From positions 1 through 64,000 of the forward strand of contig JPHH03000075.1 in NCBI GenBank assembly GCA_000750105.3: 64,000 nt of DNA, given 5' to 3'. Below are positions 47,229-59,200 of the stretch, one piece after another (within the stretch, counting starts at the first letter, position 1; every line of letters starts with the position of its first letter). The translations under genes were made by a program, and so were the position numbers. Source of the stretch: Tolypocladium sp. Sup5 PDA-1 (taxonomy: Eukaryota > Ascomycota > Sordariomycetes > Hypocreales > Ophiocordycipitaceae). The notes beneath the pieces are model-generated. The model searched no databases and was not told the origin of the DNA. It saw only the letters and a program-made list of their open reading frames with translations.

Positions 47229-50200
47229 ATGTCTGCCTTTCAGACTCAAGAGGACCCCCCCAACGAGTCCATCGATAACTTGTTCTTCGCTGGCGACTGG
47301 GATCTCGAGCAACAGGCCCAGTGGAACATCGAAGAACCCAAAATCATCGATTCTTGTGTGCACGAGCTTGTCGAGGAGCAAGCCCGTCTACGACCCCAAG
47401 CACCTGCCATCAACGCCTGGGATGGCAACTTTACATACCACGAGCTGAACGAGGCCGCCAACAGGCTCGCCCATCATCTTGTGTCGCGGCATCAAGTCCG
47501 CCCTGAGGACTTGGTCCTCGCGTGTTTTGGGAAGAGCGCATGGTTCTACGTGTCCATCCTCGCCATCAACAAGGCCGGCGGCGCCTGGGTGCCTCTCGAT
47601 CCATCCCATCCTCCCAACCGACGAAAGCAAATCGTCTCACAAACCGGCTCTAAGCTCCTCCTCACATCGCCCGACAATGCTGCCCTCTGCGATGGACTGG
47701 CCAGCATTGTCCAAGTCTCTCCTTCGCTGGACGCGAAGCTCCTTCGCGAGAGCGGCGCCGAAACCAGCCGGCAAGCTCCAGCCTGCCAAGTCAAGCCGCA
47801 CAACGCGGTCTACGTTCTTTTCACGTCAGGAAGTACTGGAACCCCAAAGGGTCTCGTAATGGAGCACGGCGCCGTCTGCACGAGCCAGACCGCCATCATC
47901 GAGAGGCTTGGCATAACACCTGCAGTAAGAATGCTGCAATTTGCAGCATATGTTTTTGATCTTTCCATTGGCGAAATTATTGCCCCTTTGATCTCTGGCG
48001 CCTGTTTGTGTGTCCCATCAGAGCACGTCCGCATGAATAGCATCAAAGAGTTCATCAATGATTACGACGTCAGCTGGGCCTTTATGACCCCTTCCTTCGC
48101 TCGCACACTATCTCCTACCGACATCCCTGGCTTAGAGCTCTTGCTGCTAGCTGGCGAAGCTGTCGGCCGAGACATCTTTGAGACGTGGTTCGGCAACGTC
48201 CGTCTAATCAACGGCTGGGGCCCTGCGGAAACATGTGTCTTTAGCACCTTGCATGAGTGGGAGTCTGAGGATGAGTCGCCGCTCACTGTCGGAAGACCAG
48301 TTGGTGGTTGCTGCTGGATCGTCGACCCTGACGACCCTGCACAGCTGGTACCCTTTGGAACACTAGGCGAGGTCGTTATCCAAGGCCCTACCCTGCTTCG
48401 CGAGTACCTATCCGACCCCGAACGAACAAGAGCAACGACGGTTGGAGGTGACGATCTCCCCCAATGGGCAAGCAAGCGAGACGAGCCCCGTTGGCAGCGA
48501 TTCTATAAGAGTGGTGACTTGTGCATGCATAACCCAGACGGAACCATCGAGTTCAGCAGCAGAAAGGATACCCAGGTCAAAGTTCGAGGTCAGCGCGTGG
48601 AGCTGGGCGAGGTGGAACATCACATCCGAACCGCGCTTCCTGACGTTATTCAGGTCGTGGTGGATGCCTACGAAACCAACACCAGCACCAGCCTCATCTC
48701 CTTCCTCTGTTTTACCCAGGATACCCGGACTGCTGGCGTGAACCCCGATGCGGATGGGGAGGGCATGTTTTTGTCGCTCAATGACAAGCTCAAGGACCAA
48801 ATGACAGCTTTGGGGGGAAAGCTTTCCCTTTCATTGCCTAGGTATGAAGTTCCAAGCATCTTCATTCCCTGCAGCTACATGCCGTTCAATACCTCGGGCA
48901 AGCTTGATCGTAAGCTGCTCCGAGCCAGAGCCGCTGGGCTGAGCAGGGAACAACTAGAGCAGTACTCGCTTCGGGAAAGCGAGACACGACCACCAGAGAC
49001 GGTCATGGAGACGCGTCTGCAGCAGCTGTGGGCTGAAATCCTGAATATTCCATCAGAGTCAATTGGCAGGGACTCTAGCTTTTTGCGCATCGGAGGCGAT
49101 TCTCTGGCGGCCATTCACCTGGCCACTGCTGCCCGTGGCGAGGGTATGACTCTCACGGTCAAGGATATCTTTGACGACCCGCGCTTGATTGCCGTGGCTG
49201 CGAAAGCCCAGGAGACGGAAGCGACTGGTCCCATCATGGACGACATCGAACGGTTTAGCCTGCTGGAAGAGCGTATCAAGGAACTAGTACTCAGTGACGC
49301 GACTCGCGAGCTGTGCGAGCTTGAAGAGGCCGCAGTCATAGAGGACGCCTTCCCTTGCACAAAACTCCAAGAAGGCCTCATGGCTATGGCCGTTAAGGAG
49401 CCCGGTTCTTATATTGCGAAGAACTCCCATAAACTATCGTCAGATACCAACATTAAACGATTCAAGGCCGCATGGGAGCGAACAGTGGACCAATGTACCA
49501 ACTTGCGGACAAGGATCCTGAACCTAGAGGGCAAGTCGGTGCAAGTCTTGGTAAAGGAAAAGGTCCAGTGGGAGCCAACAGAGGCTCACGACTTAAAGTA
49601 CTATATTGCTTCGACCTACGACGTTAAAATGGCGTATGGATCACCCCTATGTCGCGCCGCCATCGTGGAGGAAGCTTCCGGCAGTAAGTATTTCGTCTGG
49701 CTAGTACACCACGCGGTATTTGACGGCTGGTCCGTTGCTTTGATGATGGACGCCCTCAACCGTGCTTATGATGGCGCCCAGCCGGCGCTCATGCAGCCCT
49801 ACGCTGGCTTCGTCAAGTACACGACGGAGATTGACGACGCCGTTGCCGGAGACTACTGGAGGAACCAGCTTCAAGACGCCAGGCGATCGCTCTTCCCACC
49901 AGTATCCCGGACACCATCCGAAAACACCACCCGCATGATGAGGACTAGGACTGACTTCCCTCGCTCGACCGATACCTCCATAACAAAAGCTTCCATTTTG
50001 CGCGCTGCTTGGGCTGTCGTCCTTGCCAGGCACTGCGATACGGAAGACATCTGCTTTGGCACAACCTTATCTGGCCGCAACGCCCCAGTTGCCGGCCTTG
50101 AGGCTATGCCTGGACCCGCAGTGGCTACGGTTCCCATTAGGGTCCGCCTTGACCGCGAGAAGTCAGTCTCTGGTTTCCTCCAGGATATCCAGGCCCAATC

Positions 50201-53200
50201 CTCAGATATGGTTCCATTTGAGCAGTTTGGCATGCGGAACATCTCATCGCTAAGCCATGACGCGAGGGAGGCGTGCAACTTTTCCACGCTCCTGGTCATT
50301 CAGCCGATGCTCATGTTTTCTGGCGAAAATTCTAGGGAGTCAATCCTCCAGGCGGTTGAGCCCGAGAAGACAATCGAGGTCGAATCGATGCAAAACTACT
50401 ACACTTACCCACTTGTTATGGACTGCTTAGTTTATGACGACTTTATAGAGTTCGTGTTTACGTATCACGCCAACGTCCTCGGCGAAATTCAGATTGAGGC
50501 CATCTCCCGACAATTCAATCACGTCGTTCAGCAACTGCTAGAGCAAGGCGAGACGGCACTCAAGGACATATCGGTGGCTACCCCGTGGGACTACCGCCAG
50601 GCTCTTATGTGGAACAAGGACAAGCATAACGTTCTTCGAGCCTGTGTCCATGACTTGGTTTCGAAACAAGCAGCTGAAGATCCCAACCACGAGGCCATTT
50701 TCTCTTCTGAGGGTACCATGTCCTATGGAGAGTTGGACCATGCTTCCACTCTCCTTGGCAACTACTTATCACGGCTTGGTGTGAAGCCGGAAGTCATGGT
50801 TCTGATGTGCTTTGAGAAATCGAAATGGGCAATTGTGGCGATGCTCGGTATTCTGAAGGCAGGTGGCGTGTTTATCCCGTCCGATCCCTCGCATCCCGCC
50901 GCTCGTCGTCAAACCTTGGTGAAGGAGTCGAATGCGAAGCTTATCGTTACGTCGCCATCCATGACTGTCTCGTGCGAAAACATGGGGCCTGAGATCGTTA
51001 AGCTGTCAGCCTCTTTGATCTCTGATCTTTCCAAGCTGAACGACGACGCCGTTCAAGCAGCCATTCGACCCACCCCGTCTAACGCGGCGTACGTTTTGTT
51101 CACGTCTGGTTCAACTGGCAAGCCCAAGGCCATCGTCGTCGACCATTCGGCCCTGAGTTCCAGCATCATGGGCTATGGCCGCGCGTATCAACTCAGCCGG
51201 TCGTCGCGCGTGCTGCAGTTCTCCAATTACGTCTTTGACGTGTCCTTGAGCGAGATATTGGAAACGCTCGTCTTTGGCGGAACTGTCTGTGTCCCGTCCG
51301 AGTCGGAGCGTATGGAAAACCTCTCGGTCTTCGCAACTCGCGCTGGTGTCACTTGTGCTATGCTCACGTCTTCATTCCTTCGAACCATCATCCCTGCCGA
51401 TCTGCCGACGCTCGACCTTCTTCTACTTGTTGGCGAGCCTCCAACAAGGGATGTGTTGCAAACTTGGCATGGACACGTCAAGGTCATCAACGCCTATGGC
51501 CCGTCTGAAGCCTCAATCTTCTGCACATCTCATCTCTACCAAACAAAGGACGAATCGCCAACTACCGTCGGTCGCGCTTTTAGCGGGGCTTGCTGGATTG
51601 TCGAGCCGGAGAATCATAATCACCTATCGCCAATTGGCTGCGTGGGTGAGATTCTCCTGCAGAGGCACATGGCCAGAGGGTATCTCAACGACGATGAAAG
51701 GACCAAGTCGTCGTTTATCCACGGTGTGTCGTTCTTGCCTATGGCTGCTGCTGGAGATACTCGCAAATTCTACAAGACGGGCGATTTGGCTAGGTTCCAT
51801 GCTGATGGCACAATGGAGTATCTTGGTCGACGAGATACCCAAGTCAAGGTTCGAGGGTACCGAATTGAGCTTGGAGAGATTGAGTATAATATCCAGCGGT
51901 CCTTGGCCAATGTCGAGCACGTTGCTGTCGATGTTATCCGAACGGACTCCCGCGAGGTTTTAGCTGCGTTCATGTCTTTCCACCACCAAGCAGATGATGG
52001 CCGACCGGTAAAAGCAGTTGCGACGGCGTCTCCGCTCTGTGACATGAGCGATTCTTTGCAAGCATCGCTCACTCACTTGGAGAGCGATCTTCGCGCTGCT
52101 CTGCCTGGTTATATGGTACCGTCTCTCTTCCTGCCCTTGACTACCATGCCCTTCATCACGTCAATGAAGATGGATCGGCAGAAGCTGCGAGCGCTGGCCC
52201 TTGGCCTGTCTACTGACGAGGCGGCGACTTGCTCTCTCAGCAACCGGGAGTGGGTTGCGCCAGCTACTGAAATGGAGTTGAAGCTGCGAAGTCTTTGGGC
52301 CGAGGTGCTCCACGTCGATGAGGAAGAAATCGGCAAGCACGATAGCTTCCTGGAGATGGGCGGTGATTCAATCACGGCTATCCAGTTCGTCAACGCTGCT
52401 CAGAAGCATCAGATAATCCTCACTGTGGCACAAATATTTGAGGACCCTCGCCTGTCGCACTTGGCTGTGGCCGCGGTTGTTGGGCAGACGGATGCATCCT
52501 TCACCACCGAGCCATTTGGCCTGGTGCGCCCCAGCGATGTCGAGTACATTTCTGACCTCGTTCGAAGGGAGTGTCGACTCTCGAGTGACCAGCAGATTGA
52601 CGATGTTTACCCTTGCACTCCACTTCAAGAGGGTCTGATGGCTCTCACCGTCAAGCAACCCGGGTCGTACATCGCCAAGTCCGTCTTCAAACTATCAAGG
52701 CCGGTTTCTATTGAGCGCTTCAAAGAGTCCTGGGAGAAGGCTGTTACCATGTGCACCAACTTGCGGACGAGAATCGTTCTTGCAAACGGCTTGCCAATGC
52801 AAGCTGTCATTTCCGGCGGTCTCAACTGGGAGGCAACCGACGGCTTGTCTGTTCGCGACATGGTCTCCGCTCCCGAGATGAACAAGATGACATACGGAAC
52901 TCCGCTATGCCGATTTGGAGTCGTTGAAGAAGTTAATGGCTCGAATTACTTTGTTTGGGTGCAGCATCACTCCATCTTTGACGGATGGACCAGCCGGCTT
53001 GTTCTCGGTCTTCTGTACAGCGTCTATTTTGATGCTGATCTCCCCACCCTGCAGCCCTACTCCAACTTCATCAAGTACACGAGTAGCATCGACACTGAGG
53101 CCGGCAACGCGTACTGGCGGAAAGAGCTGAGAGAAGCCAGACGCTCGCCGTACCCCCCGTCATGCCGCCTGCCCGACCAGTCCATCAAGAACAATACCCG

Positions 53201-56200
53201 CGTTCTGAAGCACTCGATCGACTTTGTCCGTACCCATGACAGCTCAATCACAAAGGCCTCAATTCTGCGGGCGGCCTGGGCCATTACACTTTCGCAGTAC
53301 GCCGACTCTGATGACGTCGTTTTCGGAGCCACAGTCGCGGGTCGTAATGCCCCGGTGCCTGAACTTACCGACATGCCCGGCCCTGTGATTGCTACTGTTC
53401 CCGTTCGCGTTCGTTTGGACCGTCGCAAGCCTTTGTATAGGTTCCTTCGCGATATTCAGATGCAGGCGTCGAACATGGTTGCTTATGAACAGCTTGGAAT
53501 GCAGAACATCTCTAAGCTTGGCCCCGAGGCCAAGGAAGCTTGCGACTTCTCTACCCTGTTGGTCATCCAGCCTGGCCAGAAAGCTGTGAGCGAGGACTCG
53601 GTCGGTACCGTTCTTGTTGCCGCAGAAGCGGAGAAGTATAACGCCGAGGCGGCCATGGAAGGCCACTTCAACTATCCTCTGGTCATAGAATGTGGCATCT
53701 TTGACGAAACGGTTGAGCTTCGTATCACCTACCGTTCCGATATACTCAACGACCTCCAAGCCGAGGCTGTCTCTCACCACCTTGACCATGTCGTACAACA
53801 GCTTCTTGATGAGGGTAACAAGACGGTTGAAGAGGTGTCCGTTTCCGGGCCATGGGATTTCCAGAAGGCCATGAAGTGGAATGATGGACGACTCGAGCGT
53901 ATCGATGCTTGTGCCCATGACCTCGTCTCCAGGATGGCTGCCAGCACTCCCCAGCACCAGGCTCTCTACTCCACCGAGGTTTCGATGACATATGAGGAGT
54001 TGGATCGAGTCACAAACTCCCTTGCCCATTATCTTGCTAGATTGGGCGTTAGACCTGAGTCCATGGTGCCCTTCTGCTTCGAGAAGTCCATCTGGGCCAT
54101 CGTGGCGATGCTGGGCATTAACAAGGCAGGCGGTGTTTTCATTCCACTTGATCCTGCCCACCCAATCAAACGCCGAAACGAAATTGTTGACGAGATTGGT
54201 GCAAATATTATGCTCGTTTCCCCTGCCAATCTTGCTTCTTGCGAGACGCTGGTGCCGAACGTGATCGAGCTGTCGGCGTCCACTCTGGAGCAGATTTGCA
54301 AGCTACACAGTAGCTCTGCCCAGCTACAAGTGAAGCCATCACCTAGCAACGCAGCCTACATTCTGTTCACTTCGGGCTCCACCGGAAAGCCAAAGGGCGT
54401 CCTCATTGAGCATGCATCTCTCTGCTCTAGTGCCACGGGCCATGGCAAGGCGTATGGACTGGATAGCTCCTCCCGCGTGTTCCAATTCTCCAGCTATGCA
54501 TTCGATGTCAGTCTTGGAGAGATCTTTACCACCTTGATTTTTGGTGGGACCGTTTGTGTTCCAAATGATACCGAACGCCTCCAGGATACTGCTACGTTCA
54601 TCACGGCTGCGGACATCAACGTCGCCATGCTGACGTCGACTTTCCTGCGAACTCTCAACCCCAACCACGTGCCATGCATCAAGACGATGATTATTGGCGG
54701 TGAACCTCCCGCACAGGATTCATTACAGGCGTGGGTCGGCCGCGCGAGGCTCATCAACGGCTATGGTCCAGCGGAAGCTACCATTTATTGCTCGACATAC
54801 ACATATTCGGATCCCAATGAGAGTCCGACCAACATCGGATTCGGCGCCAACAACGCTTTGTGGGTCGTGAAAGCGGATGATTATCGGAAGTTGACACCTA
54901 TTGGATGCATTGGTGAACTTCTCGTGGAAGGTCACACGCTCGCGCGCGGCTACGTCAACAACAAAACGCTCACCGATGACGTCTTTATCAAGAGTGTTCC
55001 CTGGTTGAAGAGGCCTCCCATCAGCCATCAGACACGGTTCTGCAGAACAGGAGACCTGGTGCGATACAATCCAGATGGAACGCTGATCTATCTTGGCCGC
55101 CGCGACACTCAGGTCAAGGTCCGCGGTCAGCGTATCGAACTGGCCGAAATTGAGTATGCTATCAAGACGCTGCTGCCCAATGTTAAGCAGGCCGCAGCAG
55201 ACATGATCAATGTGGAAAACCGAGGCCAGCTCGGGGCATTTCTCAGCTTCAACGAGTGTGAGATGCAGAGGAACAGCGCGGACAAGACCAGCACTTTCCT
55301 TGCCATGGATGAGGCGTTGAGGGCCTCATTCAATAAGCTTACCAAGGACCTTAAAACCATCTTGCCATCGTACATGATTCCGAGTCTATTTATCCCTCTT
55401 CGATATATGCCGCTCATCACCTCCATGAAGCTTGACAGGAAAAAGCTGCGAACCATCCTAGATAACATCTCGAAGGAAGAGCTGTCTGCGTTCTCGCTAG
55501 CAAGCCAAGAGAAGATTGCGCCGACAACGGAGATGGAATTTAAGCTTCGTGATCTCTGGGCTCAGATCCTTCGCATTGATTCCGAGACGATTGGCAAGAC
55601 GGATACCTTCCTAGAGGTTGGCGGCGACTCCATCAGTGCTATTCGACTCGTGAGTCTTGCGCAACAACATGGCATCGGCCTTGCTGTGGCGAACATTTTT
55701 GAGAACTCTGGCCTGGACCACATGGCAATGAGCGCCACAGCTGTGGTCAAGGACGATGATATTATTGAGCTATTTAGTATCATGGAATCGACCAAGTTGG
55801 ATGTCGTCCTGGCCCAAGTCCGTGACGACTGTGGTCTCTCAAGCACCGAGGAGATTGAGGACATATACCCTTGCGCACCGCTGCAAGAAGGCTTGATGGC
55901 CCTTGCTGTGAAACAACCGGGATCATACGTCGCAAAGTATATATATCGCTTGTCCTGCAACACAGATGTAGCGAGATTCAAGGCTGCATGGGAGAAGACG
56001 ATTGCTGCGTGCGGCAACCTGCGAACGCGCATTATCCTCGCCGATGGTGTCTCGATTCAAGCTCTCATGAAGGACGAACCCGCTTGGGACAATGTCGAGG
56101 ATATGAATATTCGCTCATACATGGAAATGGTACACAACCTTGAGATGGGCTACGGTTCTCGTCTGAGCCGTTATGCTCTTGCCCGGGACGACCACGGCAA

Positions 56201-59200
56201 CATGCATTTCTCCTGGACCATGCATCACGCCATTTTTGATGGCTGGTCGATGCAACTCGTCTACGAGCACCTCCTCCGTACCTACCATGAGATTGACGTA
56301 CCAAAGTTACGACCCTACGCAGGATTCGTCAAGTACATTGCAGACCTCGATCATGATGCCTCCCAGAGCTACTGGCTTAAGCAGCTCGACGGTGCCAGGC
56401 GTGCAACCTTCCCGCCTGCTCGTCCTGTTGGTCAGAACAAGCCGGAAAATATCACTCGCCTCATGAAGAAGGTTGTGTCTCTGCCTCGATCTGTTGATGC
56501 CTCAATCACAAAGGCTACGGTTCTACGGGCGGCCTGGGCCGTCGTGTTGGCACGATATTGCGATACCGACGACATTTGTTTCGGTGCTACCATGTCCGGC
56601 CGCAATGCCCCGGTGCCTGGACTTGCCGACATGCCTGGACCTATGATTGCGACTATCCCTGTCAGAATTCGGTTGAATCCTGACAAGGCCGTGCCCGAGT
56701 TCCTGCGAGATATTCAACTGCAAGCCTCAGAGATGGTTGCTCACGAACAGTACGGCCTGACAAGCATCGCCAAGATTGGAGATGATGTCAAGGATGCCTG
56801 TGACTTTACAAGCCTTGTAGTCGTCCAGCCTGCGATGAAAATCACATCCGGAGATGACGGCGATGACGCCTTCAAGGCACTGTTCGCTGCCGGCGGTGCT
56901 GACCACTATGGAGCTGAGAACTCGGTTCAAAACTACTTCAACTACCCACTCGTTGTCCAGATGTTCCTTGGTAATGATAGCGTGGAGCTGCTTCTTGCGT
57001 ACGATACAGACATCTTGGAAGAGTCGCAGCTCGAAGCTCTAGCCAACCACTTCGACCACGTTGTCCAACAACTGCTAAGCCAGAGTCAGGAAACCGTCGG
57101 CAAGGTTTCTGTGTCTTCCACTTGGGACTTTGAGCAGGCTATGCGATCCAACTTTGAGGAACCCGAAGTTATCGAATCTTGCGTCCATCAGCTCATTGAG
57201 AAGCAGACGGAACGGCGCCCCGATGCTCCTGCGGTAGTCGCATGGGATGGCGAATTCAGCTACCGTCAATTTAACCAAGCTGCCAATAGGTTGGCACATC
57301 ACCTAGTTGATGGCTTTGGCGTCCAGCCGGATGATTTAGTCCACGTGTGCTTTGAGAAGTCCGCTTGGTTCTTTGTGTCTATCTTCGCCATCAACAAGGC
57401 TGGTGCCGCTTGGGTCCCATTTGACCCGTCTCACCCAGTTCAACGGCTGCAGGAAATTACATCAAAGACACAGTCCAAGCTCGTCCTGACTTCTAGAATG
57501 CATGCCGCCATGTGCTCTGAGCTGCTTGGAACCGTTCTGCAGGTTACACGTGAGCTTGACAACGAGCTGGCAAAGGATATAGAGCTCTCCCGTCAAGGCC
57601 CAGTTGTGAACGTGGGCCCACGTCACGCCGTATATGTCCTCTTCACATCCGGCAGCACGGGTACGCCCAAGGGCTTCATCATGGAACATGGCTCGGTTTG
57701 CACTAGCCAAACAGCCATCATTAAGCGGATGCGTCTCACATCCGACGTCCGGATGTTGCAGTTTGCTTCCTACGTCTTCGATATGTCGATTGGCGAGATT
57801 CTACCTACCTTGATTTCCGGAGCCTGTGTCTGTGTTCCGTCGGACGAGACGCGCATGAATAGCCTTCGAGAGTACATTCGCGATATGGCTATTAATTCAT
57901 CTTGGATGACCCCGGCATTTGCACGAACCTTGAGGCCCGAGGAGATCCCTAGCTTGAAGCTTCTGGTTTTGGCCGGTGAAGTAGTTGGCCAAGATATTCT
58001 GGATACGTGGGTTGGTAAGGTCCGGCTTATCAATGGCTGGGGTCCTGCCGAGACCTGCGTCGTTAGCACGATCAAGGAGTTCCAGTCAACCGAGGAGTCA
58101 TCCTTGGTCGTTGGCAAGCCTGTAGGTGGATACTGCTGGATCGTTGATCCTGACGACCCTCACCAGCTAGCTCCTACAGGCTGCCTCGGTGAGGTTGTCA
58201 TCCAGAGCCCTACACTCCTCCGCGAGTACCTGGCAGACCCGGAACTCACCCAAGCTATAACTATTCCATCACCTAACTGGGCTCCAAAGTCTGATTCCAG
58301 CCACTGGAAGCGGTTCTATAAATCTGGAGACTTGTGCTTCTACAACGCCAAGGGTGAAATTGTCTTCTCGAGCCGCAAGGACACCCAAGTCAAGATTCGA
58401 GGCCTCCGTGTGGAGCTTAGTGAAGTTGAGCACCATGTCCGCCGAAACCTTCCCGATGCCCGCCAGGTTGCGGTTGATGTCTTCCAGGCCCATGGAAGGT
58501 CGCATCTTGTTGCTTATTTCTCGTCTACAAAAGATACACATTCTACTAGTTGTGGAGCCGCAGACGAGGGCATTTTCCTCCCCCTCGAGGAGGACATGCA
58601 ACGACATCTCAGCAATATGACCAGCCAACTGAGTGTAGCGCTTCCGCGATACATGATCCCTACCATCTTTATCCCGTGTCGCTATATGCCCTCCATTACT
58701 TCCACCAAGCTCGATCGAAAGACCTTGAAGGCCCTGACGTCGGCAATCAACCGAGAGGACCTCGCCAAGTATTCTCTCGTGGGCAGTAGCAAGCGCGCAC
58801 CAGAGACGGCCATGGAAGTCCGAATGCAGTCCCTATGGTCTGAGATCCTCAAAGTCTCCGTCGAATCTATCGGCCGTGACGACAACTTCTTACGTGTTGG
58901 AGGTGATTCCATCGCTGCTATCCGCCTTGTCACGCTGGCGCAACAGTCTGGCATCGCTATTACGGTTAAGGATATTTTCGAGGACCCCCGTCTATTAGCT
59001 CTTGCGGAAAAAGCTGTTGCAACTGATGGCCCTGTCGGATCAGACATGCAAGTGGAAGAGTTCAGTCTCCTGGAGGAGTCTCGACGCGAGGAAGTTCTTG
59101 GCCAGGCTATGCGCGACCGCCTGGCACTCTTGGATGGGCAGTACGTCGAAGATGCGTACCCAGCAACTCGACTACAGGAGGGCCTTATGGCTCTCGCCGT

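Noticed and set aside
53259..54161. Minus-strand open frame of 300 codons
   Set aside because: Antisense to a C domain and A-domain start in the second NRPS; no own domain.
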